From assembly GCF_017976235.1 (NCBI RefSeq), contig NZ_JACVHC010000004.1, positions 232,699-296,698 on the forward strand: a stretch of DNA of 64,000 nt, in the 5' to 3' direction. Shown here piece after piece: positions 53,738 to 62,755 of this stretch. The notes under the pieces were generated by a model. That model did not search any database, was not told the origin of the DNA, and was given only the letters and a program-made list of their open reading frames with translations. Each line of letters begins with the position of its first letter. Within the stretch, counting starts at the first letter, position 1. The DNA is from Pseudomonas anatoliensis (GTDB taxonomy: Bacteria; Pseudomonadota; Gammaproteobacteria; Pseudomonadales; Pseudomonadaceae). A program made the position numbers and the translations under genes.

Positions 53738-54814
53738 ATGAAGCGTCGTTACAGCTGGCCGTTGTGGGCCTTCGTCACCGTCATTGTGTTACTGGTCGCC
53801 TTGCACATCGCCCTGCCCTACCTGGTGCGCGACTATCTGAATGACAAACTGGCGGACATGGGTGATTACCGTGGCCAGGTGACCGACGTCGACCTGGCGC
53901 TGTGGCGCGGCGCCTACAAGATCAACGGCCTGAAAATCGTCAAAGTCGACGGCAAGGTGCCGGTGCCGTTCGTCAATGCACCGGTGATTGATCTGGCGGT
54001 GAGCTGGCACTCGTTGTGGTACGACCATGCGGTGGTGGGCGAAGTGCAGTTCTTCAATCCTGAAATCAACTTTGTCGACGGCGGCGCCAACAAGCAGAAC
54101 TCCCAGACCGGTCAAGGTACTGACTGGCGTGAGCAGTTGGGCAAACTCCTGCCGATTACGCTCAACGAAGTACGCATCAGCGACGGGAAAATCACGTTCC
54201 GCAACTTCAACTCCAAACCGCCGGTGAACATGAATGCAACCAACGTCGATGCCAGCATCTATAACCTGACCAACGTGGTCGACACCGAAGGCAAACGTGA
54301 TGCGCGTTTCGAGGGCAAAGCCTTGTTGCTTGGCCATGCCCCTCTGGAAACCACGGCGACCTTCGATCCGCTGAGCAACTTCGAAGACTTCGAGTTTCGA
54401 CTTCGGGCAAAAGACATCGAACTCAAGCGCATGAATGATTTCGCTTCTGCCTATGGCAAGTTCGATTTCAACGCCGGGCATGGCGACGTGGTAATTGAAG
54501 CAAAAGCCGAAAAAGCCAAAGTCACCGGTTACATCAAACCGCTGCTGCGCGACGTCGATGTGTTCGACTGGCAGCAAGACGTCGAGAACAAGAACAAAGG
54601 TCTGTTCCGCTCGGTTTGGGAAGCACTGGTCGGCGGTACCGAAACCGTGTTGAAGAATCAGGTCAAAAACCAGTTCGCTACCCGCGTACAACTCAGCGGT
54701 AATGTGCACCAGCAAAATATCAACGCATTCGAAGCGTTTTTGCAGATTTTGCGCAATGGCTTTGTTCAGGCATTCAATGCCCGGTATGAGCGGCCGAAGC
54801 CGGATGAGGGTTAG
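53738..54814 (+). CDS. DUF748-like envelope protein
   Basis: 358-residue protein with one N-terminal membrane helix (residues 9-30, [21 protein letters not shown]). A periplasmic beta-rich AsmA/DUF748-type domain follows ([29 protein letters not shown], then repeated beta segments). Members may carry lipids or stabilise the envelope; function is not known. The ATG at 53738 has GGGAA 8 bases upstream. Its stop overlaps that of the converging DUF2442-HTH gene by 4 bp. Confidence 0.82.
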   Translation: MKRRYSWPLWAFVTVIVLLVALHIALPYLVRDYLNDKLADMGDYRGQVTDVDLALWRGAYKINGLKIVKVDGKVPVPFVNAPVIDLAVSWHSLWYDHAVVGEVQFFNPEINFVDGGANKQNSQTGQGTDWREQLGKLLPITLNEVRISDGKITFRNFNSKPPVNMNATNVDASIYNLTNVVDTEGKRDARFEGKALLLGHAPLETTATFDPLSNFEDFEFRLRAKDIELKRMNDFASAYGKFDFNAGHGDVVIEAKAEKAKVTGYIKPLLRDVDVFDWQQDVENKNKGLFRSVWEALVGGTETVLKNQVKNQFATRVQLSGNVHQQNINAFEAFLQILRNGFVQAFNARYERPKPDEG

Positions 54815-55308
54815 GACTTACGGTTAAAGACATATCGGCCGGACTCCTCCGCCGCCAGCGTTGACCCTCGCTGCAATGAATCCCAACCGAGACAGGCAAG
54901 CGCCAGAGCGCGTGGCACGGCTTCCCGTCCATTGCTGTAGCGACTGATGCTGCGGGCGCTGACACCCAGCGCCTCGGCAGCCTGATTCAACGATAATCCG
55001 GTACGTGCACGCCAACTGATGAAAATACGGGTGTTTTCGTCAGCTGCATTTTGCGCCAGGGCGTCCAGATACAACGTATCTGCGCCAATCTGGATATCCG
55101 GCTCCAGCCACTCAACGCACCAACCCTCATCAGCCAGCATGGCGGTCGAAAACACTTCTGCAGCGAGCAAGGGCTGCAGGCCCGGAAAGGTATGCAAATC
55201 ATTGCTCAGATCGAGCATCAGTTGTTGACCATCTATAAAGGTCAGTGCCAAGTGGTAAGCGCTCAGTGCCTGAACCGCTGACAGTCGCGGCCGCTTCATG
55301 GATAACAT
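54811..55308 (-). CDS. DUF2442-HTH protein, second gene of a toxin-antitoxin-like pair
   Basis: 165-residue protein: a DUF2442 domain at about 8-82 (YHLALTFIDGQQLMLDLSND...LYLDAL). A Cro-type helix-turn-helix follows at about 99-140 (WRARTGLSLNQAAEALGVSARSISRYSNG), which should bind DNA. The ATG at 55308 has GGAGG 10 bases upstream and overlaps the end of the DUF4160 gene by 13 bp; an ATG at 55299 (ATGA overlap) is the alternative. The combination resembles an antitoxin/autorepressor paired with a small basic partner. Which of the two would be toxic is not shown. Confidence 0.82.
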   Translation of the reverse strand: MLSMKRPRLSAVQALSAYHLALTFIDGQQLMLDLSNDLHTFPGLQPLLAAEVFSTAMLADEGWCVEWLEPDIQIGADTLYLDALAQNAADENTRIFISWRARTGLSLNQAAEALGVSARSISRYSNGREAVPRALALACLGWDSLQRGSTLAAEESGRYVFNRKS

Positions 55309-55526
55309 CGTTTCCAGTCCTCCAGCAATTGCACCTGATGGGCCGCGACCCACGCTTGTGCTTCTTTGATGATCAGCAGCGGCGCCTTGCCCATCATGAC
55401 CTCTACGGTTTCCAGGCTAAGCATCACATCCACTCCGCCACCGGTCAGGTGGACATGGGGCGGGGGGTGATCCTTCTCGCGCAGCTGAATTCTGTATTTA
55501 TCGCGAAATCTGTATTTGGTAGACAT
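55296..55526 (-). CDS. DUF4160 protein, first gene of a toxin-antitoxin-like pair
   Basis: 76-residue DUF4160 protein with the family motif EKDHPPPHVHLTGGG at about 17-31 (a Pro-rich, double-histidine turn) and VMMGKAPLLIIKEAQAWV. DUF4160 genes are commonly found beside DUF2442 genes, as here, and are suspected toxin-antitoxin components; no activity is established to my knowledge. Its ribosome site is weak. The inverted repeat at 55538-55556 begins 12 bp upstream of the ATG and could be the site of autoregulation. Confidence 0.82.
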   Translation of the reverse strand: MSTKYRFRDKYRIQLREKDHPPPHVHLTGGGVDVMLSLETVEVMMGKAPLLIIKEAQAWVAAHQVQLLEDWKRCYP

Positions 55527-55537
55527 GCCGCGCAGCC

Positions 55538-55556
55538 TATCGCCAAATCGGCGATA
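55538..55556. promoter_or_regulatory. Candidate operator of the DUF4160/DUF2442 pair
   Basis: TATCGCC-AAATC-GGCGATA is a 7-bp-arm inverted repeat centred 21 bp upstream of the DUF4160 start codon, where an HTH autorepressor would be expected to bind. Confidence 0.55.
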
Positions 55557-55630
55557 CCTGAATACTGGCCTTCGGCCGAGACCGAGTCAACATGTGACGC
55601 CCCATTCAGAGACTGAATAAGCCGTCTGCG

Positions 55631-55660
55631 TTCACAGTCGACCGGGCTGCGCGTTATAGT
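55631..55660 (+). promoter_or_regulatory. Predicted sigma-70 promoter of the moxR-VWA operon
   Basis: TTCACA at 55631-55636 and TATAGT at 55655-55660 with an 18-base spacer, about 69 bp upstream of the moxR start. Confidence 0.45.
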
Positions 55661-55728
55661 CGGGGCATCCGATTATTTCGCCCCCGCCCTGCCCGTTCAG
55701 GTCGGCGTTACCGTTCGAGGATTAGCAG

Positions 55729-56574
55729 ATGAAGTTCGAAGGCACCCAGGCCTACGTCGCCACCGATGACCTGAAGCTGGCAGTCAACGCCGCCATCACC
55801 CTGGAGCGGCCGCTGCTGGTCAAGGGCGAGCCGGGCACCGGCAAAACCATGCTCGCCGAGCAACTGGCCGAATCGTTCAACGCCAAGTTGATCACCTGGC
55901 ACATCAAGTCCACCACCAAGGCGCATCAGGGCCTGTACGAGTACGACGCGGTCAGCCGTCTGCGCGACTCGCAACTGGGCACGGAAAAAGTCCACGATGT
56001 GCGCAACTACCTGAAAAAAGGCAAGCTCTGGGAGGCTTTCGAGTCTGAAGAGCGGGTGATTCTGCTGATCGACGAGATCGACAAGGCCGACATCGAGTTC
56101 CCGAACGACCTGTTGCAAGAACTCGACAAGATGGAGTTCTACGTTTACGAAATCGACGAGACGATCAAGGCCAAAAAGCGCCCGATCATCATCATTACCT
56201 CCAACAACGAGAAAGAGTTGCCGGACGCGTTTCTGCGTCGCTGCTTCTTCCACTACATCGCCTTCCCCGACCGCACCACCCTGCAGAAAATCGTCGATGT
56301 GCATTACCCGGACATCAAGAAGGATCTGGTCAGCGAAGCGCTGGACGTGTTCTTCGACGTGCGCAAGGTGCCGGGCCTGAAGAAGAAGCCATCGACTTCG
56401 GAACTGGTCGACTGGCTGAAGCTGCTGATGGCCGACAACATCGGCGAAGCAGTGCTGCGTGAACGCGATCCGACCAAGGCGATTCCGCCGTTGGCAGGGG
56501 CCTTGGTCAAGAACGAACAGGACGTGCAACTGCTTGAGCGCCTGGCGTTCATGAGCCGTCGCGGCACCCGCTAA
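55729..56574 (+). CDS. MoxR-type AAA+ ATPase
   Basis: 281-residue AAA+ protein: Walker A GEPGTGKT at 33-40, Walker B VILLIDEIDKAD at 110-121, sensor ITSNNEKELPDAFLRRC and a C-terminal lid. MoxR ATPases act as chaperones for assembly of metal enzymes or complexes with a VWA partner encoded alongside, as here 17 bp on. The client of this pair is not indicated by neighbouring genes. Confidence 0.92.
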   Translation: MKFEGTQAYVATDDLKLAVNAAITLERPLLVKGEPGTGKTMLAEQLAESFNAKLITWHIKSTTKAHQGLYEYDAVSRLRDSQLGTEKVHDVRNYLKKGKLWEAFESEERVILLIDEIDKADIEFPNDLLQELDKMEFYVYEIDETIKAKKRPIIIITSNNEKELPDAFLRRCFFHYIAFPDRTTLQKIVDVHYPDIKKDLVSEALDVFFDVRKVPGLKKKPSTSELVDWLKLLMADNIGEAVLRERDPTKAIPPLAGALVKNEQDVQLLERLAFMSRRGTR

Positions 56575-56591
56575 GCTAAGAGGCTGATGCC

Positions 56592-57770
56592 ATGTTGCTC
56601 AACCTGTTCAACGAAATGCGTGCAGCCAAGGTGCCGGTGTCGGTGCGCGAGCTGCTCGACCTGATCAACGCGCTGAAACAGCGCGTTACCTTCGCCGACA
56701 TGGACGAGTTCTACTACTTGTCGCGGGCGATTCTGGTGAAGGACGAACGGCATTTCGACAAGTTCGACCGTGCGTTCGGCGCTTACTTCAATGGCCTGGA
56801 AAAACTCGACGATCACCTGCAGGCGCTGATTCCCGAAGACTGGCTGCGCAAGGAGTTCGAGCGTTCGCTGAGCGATGAGGAACGTGCGCAAATCCAGTCC
56901 CTGGGTGGCCTGGACAAGTTGATTGAAGAATTCAAAAAGCGTCTGGAAGAACAGAAGGAACGCCACGCCGGCGGCAACAAATGGATCGGCACTGGCGGCA
57001 CCAGCCCGTTTGGGTCCGGCGGGTTCAACCCGGAAGGCATTCGGGTCGGCGATGCCGGCAAGCGCCAGGGCAAAGCGGTAAAAGTCTGGGATCAGCGCGA
57101 ATACAAAAACCTCGACGACTCGGTGGAACTGGGCACGCGCAACATCAAGGTTGCCCTGCGTCGCCTGCGTAAATTCGCCCGCCAAGGCGCCGCAGAAGAG
57201 CTGGATATCGACGGCACCATCGACCACACCGCCAAGGATGCCGGTCTGCTGAACATTCAGATGCGTCCGGAACGCCGCAACACGGTGAAGCTGTTGCTGC
57301 TGTTCGACATCGGCGGTTCGATGGATGCGCATGTGAAGATCTGCGAGGAACTGTTCTCGGCCTGCAAGACCGAGTTCAAGCATCTGGAGTATTTCTATTT
57401 CCACAACTTCGTGTACGAGTCGGTGTGGAAAAACAACATGCGCCGTACTTCCGAGCGCACTTCAACCCAGGACCTGCTGCACAAGTACGGCGCCGACTAC
57501 AAAGTGATCTTCATCGGCGATGCCGCCATGGCGCCTTATGAAATCACCCAGGCCGGCGGCAGCGTCGAGCACTGGAACGAAGAGCCGGGATACGTGTGGA
57601 TGCAGCGGTTCATGGCGAAGTACAAGAAGCTCATCTGGATCAACCCGTATCCGAAAGATACGTGGGGGTATACCTCGTCGACCAATATCGTCAGGGATTT
57701 GATTGAGGACCAGATGTATCCGCTGACCCTTCGCGGGTTGGAGGAAGGGATGCGGTTTTTATCCAAGTAA
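56592..57770 (+). CDS. VWA-domain protein, CoxE-like partner of MoxR
   Basis: 392-residue protein: helical N-terminal part (1-125), a Gly-rich linker (GGNKWIGTGGTSPFGSGG), then a von Willebrand A domain with MIDAS motif DIGGSMD at 239-245. It is related to CoxE-type VWA proteins, which bind metal and dock with MoxR ATPases. It ends in FLSK immediately before a REP pair. The operon is only these two genes. Confidence 0.9.
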   Translation: MLLNLFNEMRAAKVPVSVRELLDLINALKQRVTFADMDEFYYLSRAILVKDERHFDKFDRAFGAYFNGLEKLDDHLQALIPEDWLRKEFERSLSDEERAQIQSLGGLDKLIEEFKKRLEEQKERHAGGNKWIGTGGTSPFGSGGFNPEGIRVGDAGKRQGKAVKVWDQREYKNLDDSVELGTRNIKVALRRLRKFARQGAAEELDIDGTIDHTAKDAGLLNIQMRPERRNTVKLLLLFDIGGSMDAHVKICEELFSACKTEFKHLEYFYFHNFVYESVWKNNMRRTSERTSTQDLLHKYGADYKVIFIGDAAMAPYEITQAGGSVEHWNEEPGYVWMQRFMAKYKKLIWINPYPKDTWGYTSSTNIVRDLIEDQMYPLTLRGLEEGMRFLSK

Positions 57771-57772
57771 AA

Positions 57773-57857
57773 GCAAAAGATCGCAGCCTTCGGCAGCTCC
57801 TACAGAGGAATCCGCGTTTCCCCTGTAGGAGCTGCCGAAGGCTGCGATCTTTTGATC
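57773..57857. repeat. REP pair, GTAGGAGCTGCCG family
   Basis: Inverted copies around a 25-base spacer between the converging VWA gene and pxpC, starting 3 bp after the VWA stop. Confidence 0.93.
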
Positions 57858-57858
57858 T

Positions 57859-58776
57859 TCAACCAAGACGCTGCAAATACTCGACATGTTCGCGATGCGC
57901 AACTTCCTGCACCACCGGCCGCAACCGCACCTGCGCTCCCGGCAGGCGCTGCGCCAATCTCGCCAACGCCAATGGCGTCAACGCCCCCAGCCGCGGATAG
58001 CCGCCAATGGTCTGCCGATCATTGAGCAACACAATCGGCTGCCCGTCCGGTGGCACCTGCACCGCGCCCAGCGGAATGCCTTCGGAAATCATCGGCAACC
58101 CTTGATATTGCAACGCCTTGCCTAACAGGCGAATACCCATGCGATCGGCGCGACTGTCGAGCGTCCAGGCGCTGTTGAACACGTCAAACAGACTCTGCCC
58201 GCTGAACTGACCGATTTGCGCACCGAGTACCAGATCCAGCGGCTCATTCGAGCGCAGGTCCGGTTGCTGCTGATGCGTTATTTCGCGCAGTTGAGCGGCT
58301 TTGCCGTGATAGCTCAGCGTAGAGCCCTTGGCCAAGGGCAAGCCCATGCCATCGAGCCCGCCAAGTTCTTCGCGCACCACCGTTGCACTGCTGCCCAAAA
58401 CCTTTGGCGCGTCGAAACCACCGGGCGCCGCCAGATAAGCCCGGGCGCCGAGCAATGGCTGGGTGAACTGCAATGTCTGCCCTTTGCTCAATTTGAAACT
58501 GCGCCAAGGCGCCAGCGGCTGGCCGTCGATCAGCGCTCCAAGATCAGCCCCGGCCAGCGCCAGCAAGCAGTCCTCTTCGGCCACCATCGCAAACCCGCCC
58601 AGGGTGATTTCGATCACCGGCACATCCAGTCCATTACCCAGCAACCAGTTGGCCCAACCCATCGAACACCAATCCGCCGCGCCGCCCTGAGTCACGCCCA
58701 GATGTCGCACCCCAAAGCGCCCGGCGTCCTGCAACAGGCACAGCGGTGTGCTGGATTCAATCGTCAGTCGGCTCAT
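57859..58776 (-). CDS. pxpC: 5-oxoprolinase subunit C (KipA/biotin-dependent carboxyltransferase-like)
   Basis: 305-residue subunit of the PxpABC 5-oxoprolinase, which opens 5-oxoproline to glutamate using ATP. It has the KipA/AHS2 features ALQDAGRFGVRHLGVTQGGAADWCS near the N-terminus and LVLGAQIGQFSGQSLFDVF and GYPRLGALTPLALARLAQ later. Its start overlaps the pxpB stop by 4 bp (ATGA). Normal length; last gene of the operon. Confidence 0.93.
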   Translation of the reverse strand: MSRLTIESSTPLCLLQDAGRFGVRHLGVTQGGAADWCSMGWANWLLGNGLDVPVIEITLGGFAMVAEEDCLLALAGADLGALIDGQPLAPWRSFKLSKGQTLQFTQPLLGARAYLAAPGGFDAPKVLGSSATVVREELGGLDGMGLPLAKGSTLSYHGKAAQLREITHQQQPDLRSNEPLDLVLGAQIGQFSGQSLFDVFNSAWTLDSRADRMGIRLLGKALQYQGLPMISEGIPLGAVQVPPDGQPIVLLNDRQTIGGYPRLGALTPLALARLAQRLPGAQVRLRPVVQEVAHREHVEYLQRLG

Positions 58777-59477
58777 GCCAAGGCCTCCAGTGGCGTGTCA
58801 TCACCGCCCAGGTTGATGAACTCGGCATGGCTCACCGCTTCGAACCGCACCGTATCACCGGGCTGCATCAGGCTGTAGCCGTCACGATTGCGATCAAAGA
58901 GCTTCGTCGGAGTGCGACCGATCAGGTTCCAGCCACCGGGCGATACGACGGGATAAGCCGCAGTTTGCCGCTCGGCAATACCAACGCTGCCAGCGGCGAC
59001 TTTCTTGCGCGGGGTATTCAGACGCGGCGCTGCCAGAACGTCTTCGACCAATCCCATGAAAGCAAAACCCGGCGCAAAACCGAGGGCGAACACTTGGTAT
59101 TCCCTGGCACTGTGGCGACGAATCACCTCCTCCACCGCCAGCCCGCTGCGCTCGGCGAGTAGGCTCAGCTCGGGCCCGACACTCAGGTCGTACCAGACCG
59201 GCAACACATGGCACTGGCCGACGGTTCGCGCATCTGGCGACAGATCGATCAACGCCTCAGCGATCAATTCCCGCGCTTGCTTCGGACTCAACGACGTCAA
59301 ATCGTAATGCACCATCAGTGTGGTGTAGGACGGTACCAGGTCAATCAACTGCGCGCCGAACACCTCACGCAACCGCACGCTGGCCGCGAGCATCCACGGC
59401 ATGTTGGCTTCAGCGATTTCATCAAACAGGCGCAGCATCAGGCAATCCAGCGCCACCACTTCAATCCTTGGATTCAT
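58773..59477 (-). CDS. pxpB: 5-oxoprolinase subunit B (KipI-like)
   Basis: 234-residue AHS1/KipI-type subunit. Characteristic segments are [14 protein letters not shown] near 50, [21 protein letters not shown] near 130 and [28 protein letters not shown] near 170-195. It forms a complex with PxpC. Overlaps of 4 bp with both neighbours show translational coupling across the operon. KipI itself also inhibits a histidine kinase in Bacillus, but that role is not expected here. Confidence 0.93.
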   Translation of the reverse strand: MNPRIEVVALDCLMLRLFDEIAEANMPWMLAASVRLREVFGAQLIDLVPSYTTLMVHYDLTSLSPKQARELIAEALIDLSPDARTVGQCHVLPVWYDLSVGPELSLLAERSGLAVEEVIRRHSAREYQVFALGFAPGFAFMGLVEDVLAAPRLNTPRKKVAAGSVGIAERQTAAYPVVSPGGWNLIGRTPTKLFDRNRDGYSLMQPGDTVRFEAVSHAEFINLGGDDTPLEALA

Positions 59478-60226
59478 GGCGCGCTCTGCTGATTCAAGGC
59501 CTCACGGATGCGCTGCACGGCAGCCACCGAACTGGCGTTATCGCCGTGCACGCACAGGGTGTTGGCCTGCAAATGCAATGCACTGCCATCGCTGGCAGTG
59601 AGCGCGTCACCACGAGCGATGATCAAGGCTTGCTCGATGATTTTTTGCGGGTCGTGATGCACAGCGCCCGGCTGGTGCCGTGAAACCAGTCGGCCGGCGC
59701 TGTCGTAGGCGCGGTCGGCGAAGGCTTCAAACCACAGGGTCACGCCGTACTCGTCACCGAGTTGCTGCGCTGCCGTATTGTCGCGGGTCGCCATCAACAT
59801 CAGCGGCAACGCGCGGTCGTAGGCGGCAACGGCCTGAATCACTGCACGCAACTGCGCCGGGTTGGCCATCATGTCGTTGTACATCGCGCCATGGGGTTTG
59901 ACGTAACTGACCCGCGCGCCCTGGGCTCGGCAGATGCCGTCGAGGGCGCCAATCTGGTAATGCAGGATGTCTTGCAACTCTTGCGCGGAATAGGCCATGG
60001 AGCGGCGACCGAATCCGACCAGATCCTGATACGCCGGGTGCGCGCCAATCTGCACGCCGTGGCTGAGCGCACGGCTGACTGTTTTACGCATGATGCCCGG
60101 ATCGCCGGCATGGAAACCGCAGGCCACGTTGGCGCAATCGATGAAGGGCATGACTTCGTCATCCAGACCCATGGTCCAGCTGCCGAAGCTCTCGCCAATG
60201 TCGCAGTTCAATAACAGGCGGCTCAC
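59474..60226 (-). CDS. pxpA: 5-oxoprolinase subunit A (LamB/YcsF family)
   Basis: 250-residue LamB/YcsF subunit of the PxpABC 5-oxoprolinase. It shows [14 protein letters not shown] at the N-terminus, [37 protein letters not shown] and [11 protein letters not shown]. The start is a GTG at 60226 with AGGAG 8 bases upstream; the frame extends 19 codons further without support. It follows the MFS gene by 75 bp on the same strand. Confidence 0.92.
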   Translation of the reverse strand: MSRLLLNCDIGESFGSWTMGLDDEVMPFIDCANVACGFHAGDPGIMRKTVSRALSHGVQIGAHPAYQDLVGFGRRSMAYSAQELQDILHYQIGALDGICRAQGARVSYVKPHGAMYNDMMANPAQLRAVIQAVAAYDRALPLMLMATRDNTAAQQLGDEYGVTLWFEAFADRAYDSAGRLVSRHQPGAVHHDPQKIIEQALIIARGDALTASDGSALHLQANTLCVHGDNASSVAAVQRIREALNQQSAP

Positions 60227-60301
60227 GGTAAACACTCCTGTAGCTTCTTGTCTTTCTATCCGTAGGACAAAGCCGTTGGGCAATGCCCCGCAGGTTATCA
60301 G

Positions 60302-61588
60302 TTACTGCGCATCCAGTTGCTTGCCGCGAGTTTCCGGCAGGCTCAACGCCGCAATAATCACCACGCCGTAAGACACCGCCGCAAAGGCACCAATGCCCAC
60401 GCTCAATGGCACTTTCTGGCTGAGCAGGCCGATAAACAGCGGAAACAGTGCCGCCAGCGCCCGGCCGATGTTGTAGCAGAAACCTTGGCCTGAACCACGA
60501 ATTCGCGTGGGGAACAGCTCAGTGAGGAACGCGCCCATGCCGCTGAAGATCCCCGAAGCAAAGAACCCCAGCGGGAAGCCCAGCCACAGCATGACGCCGT
60601 TGCTTACCGGCAATTGCGTGTACAGCAGAACGATGGTGAACGAACCGACGGCGAAGAGGATGAAGTTCTTTTTGCGGCCCAATAAGTCAGTCAGATAGGC
60701 GCTGATCACATAGCCGACATAAGAGCCGACGATGACCATCGCCAGATAACCACCCGTGCCGAGCACACTCAAGCCACGCTCGTTCTTCAGGAAGGTCGGC
60801 AGCCAGGATGTGATCGCGTAGTAGCCGCCCAGCGCACCGGTGGTCAGCAACGACGCACGGATTGTGGTGAAGAGCATGCCGGGGGCGAATATCTCGTAGA
60901 ACTTCGCCTGATTTTCCGGCGTTTGCGCTGCCTTGGCCTCGCGATAGATCTCCGGATCTTTCACCAGACGCCGCACGAAAATCACGAAAATCGCCGGGAC
61001 AATGCCGAGGATGAACAGCGCCCGCCAGGCATCTTCCGGTGGCAATACCGAAAACAGCAGCGCATACAGAATCGCTGTCAGCCCCCAGCCCAGCGCCCAA
61101 CCGGATTGCACCATGCCGACGGCTTTACCGCGATCCTTGGCGCGGATCACCTCGCCGATCAGCACCGCGCCTGCGGTCCATTCACCGCCGAAACCAAAGC
61201 CCATCAAGGTGCGGGCGATCAGCAGTTGTTCGTAGTTTTGCGCGAAGCCGCAGAGGAAGGTGAAGAAGGCAAACCACAACACGGTCAGTTGCAGCGTACG
61301 CACTCGACCGATCCGGTCGGAGAGAATGCCGGCGACCCAGCCGCCGATGGCCGAGGCGATCAAGGTGCTGGTATGAATCAGCCCGGCTTCACCGGTCGTG
61401 ATCCCCCACATCGCAATCAGGGTCGGCACGACGAAACTGAGCATCTGCGTGTCCATGCCGTCCAGACCGTAGCCGATCTTGCAGCTCCAGAACGTGCGGC
61501 GCTCCTGTTGGTTGATGTTGCGATACCAGTCGAACGGCCCCGGACGCGCCGATGGCTTGGGTAGATCGATAGTGTCGGGAGCACTCAT
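60302..61588 (-). CDS. MFS transporter of the 5-oxoproline operon
   Basis: 428-residue major facilitator with 12 helices, of the aromatic-acid/sugar-acid symporter type. It has DRIGRVRTLQLTVLWF, the typical loop 2-3 motif, and GFGFGGEWTAGAVLIGEVIRAKDRGKAVG. Being first in the run before pxpABC and divergent from a LysR regulator suggests uptake of 5-oxoproline or a related pyrrolidone carboxylate, by inference only. GGAG is present upstream of the ATG at 61588. Confidence 0.88.
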   Translation of the reverse strand: MSAPDTIDLPKPSARPGPFDWYRNINQQERRTFWSCKIGYGLDGMDTQMLSFVVPTLIAMWGITTGEAGLIHTSTLIASAIGGWVAGILSDRIGRVRTLQLTVLWFAFFTFLCGFAQNYEQLLIARTLMGFGFGGEWTAGAVLIGEVIRAKDRGKAVGMVQSGWALGWGLTAILYALLFSVLPPEDAWRALFILGIVPAIFVIFVRRLVKDPEIYREAKAAQTPENQAKFYEIFAPGMLFTTIRASLLTTGALGGYYAITSWLPTFLKNERGLSVLGTGGYLAMVIVGSYVGYVISAYLTDLLGRKKNFILFAVGSFTIVLLYTQLPVSNGVMLWLGFPLGFFASGIFSGMGAFLTELFPTRIRGSGQGFCYNIGRALAALFPLFIGLLSQKVPLSVGIGAFAAVSYGVVIIAALSLPETRGKQLDAQ

Positions 61589-61747
61589 GGCAAATCTCCG
61601 CAGGTTTTTTATTGGTCTTGTTCGCAGCTCCGACGACGCCTATCGTGGGAACCGGATGCGTCGATTTTTCGTCCCGTAGCCCTGCTGCGTCCAACGAATA
61701 AAAACCCGCCTTAGGCATAAGAAAAATTTGTCACCCGAGCCTTGCCC
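61589..61747. promoter_or_regulatory. Divergent region between MFS/pxp operon and its LysR regulator
   Basis: 159 bp shared upstream region. It contains CTTA-GGCA-TAAG at 61711-61722 and an A/T-rich segment after it, where a LysR protein might bind; no convincing full dyad or promoter is seen. Confidence 0.35.
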
Positions 61748-62662
61748 ATGAACCTGAAGTTTCTCGAGACCTTTGTCTGGGTCGCCCGGCTGAAGAGTTT
61801 TCGTCTGACCGCCGACAAGCTGTTCACCACCCAGGCGTCGATTTCCAGCCGCATCGCAGTGCTTGAAGGCGAACTCGGTGTGAAGCTGTTTTTACGTGAT
61901 TCGCGTGGCGTGAGCCTGACGCCCGAAGGCTTGAAAGTGCTGGACTATGCCGAGCAGATGCTCGACACCATGCAAGCACTGAAGCAATCGATCGAGACCC
62001 GTTCGAGCAAAGTTGGCCGTGTACGTATCGGTGTCATGGACACGGTGATTCACACGTGGCTGAGCCCGTTGGTGGCGCAGATGACCGAGCTGTATCCGCG
62101 AGTTGAAATCGAGCTGGTGGCGGATACGTCGCTCAATCTCTGCGATCAGTTGCAAAAAGGTTTTCTCGATCTGATCCTGCAAACCGATCTGGTACGCCAT
62201 GAAAGCGTGCGCAGCCTGGAACTGGCCAGCCATCCGCTGGGCTGGATCGTCGCCAGCAATTCGATTTACAACCGCGACTACGCCGACCTCGCCGAACTGG
62301 CGCAGGAGCGGATCATCACCTACTCAAAAAACTCGCGACCGCATCAGGACATTCTGGCGCTGATGCAGGCCAGCGGCGTGTTGGCGCCGCGCTTGAACTG
62401 CGTGAATTCGGTGTCGGCGATTACCCGGTTGCTGCGTGACGGGTTTGGCATTGGTGCGCTGCCACCGGTGCTGGTGGCCGAGGAGCTGGCGCGCGGGGAA
62501 TTGATTTTGCTCGGCATCGACAAGACGCCGCCGGCGTTGCAGGTGGTGGTGTCGTGGCGGGTGGGGGTTGAGTGGGTCGAGGAGATCGTGACGTTGTGTC
62601 AGCAGGTGTTGGCGGGGTATGCGCGCAAGGTGGGCACGGGTTACATCAAGCTGAATATTTAG
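61748..62662 (+). CDS. LysR-family regulator of the pxp operon (probable)
   Basis: 304-residue LysR regulator with HTH at about 3-62 (LETFVWVARLKSFRLTADKLFTTQASISSRI) and a ligand domain after 90. It is divergent from the MFS-pxpABC operon, which it probably controls in response to 5-oxoproline; the ligand is an inference. The ATG at 61748 is taken; the weak GAG site lies 9 bases upstream. Confidence 0.85.
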   Translation: MNLKFLETFVWVARLKSFRLTADKLFTTQASISSRIAVLEGELGVKLFLRDSRGVSLTPEGLKVLDYAEQMLDTMQALKQSIETRSSKVGRVRIGVMDTVIHTWLSPLVAQMTELYPRVEIELVADTSLNLCDQLQKGFLDLILQTDLVRHESVRSLELASHPLGWIVASNSIYNRDYADLAELAQERIITYSKNSRPHQDILALMQASGVLAPRLNCVNSVSAITRLLRDGFGIGALPPVLVAEELARGELILLGIDKTPPALQVVVSWRVGVEWVEEIVTLCQQVLAGYARKVGTGYIKLNI

Positions 62663-62663
62663 A

Positions 62664-62748
62664 AGCAAAAGATCGCAGCCTGCGACAGCTCCTACAGGGA
62701 AATGCATACCCTCATGTAGGAGCTGCCGAAGGCTGCGATCTTTTGATC
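62664..62748. repeat. REP pair, GTAGGAGCTGCCG family
   Basis: Inverted copies around a 20-base spacer, starting 2 bp after the LysR stop and ending 8 bp before the DUF2937 stop. Confidence 0.92.
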
Positions 62749-62755
62749 GTGGGCC

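Noticed and set aside
6859-62748. REP pairs considered as a CRISPR array
   Set aside because: The repeats are dispersed inverted pairs in separate intergenic gaps, not direct repeats with regular unique spacers, and no cas gene is present.
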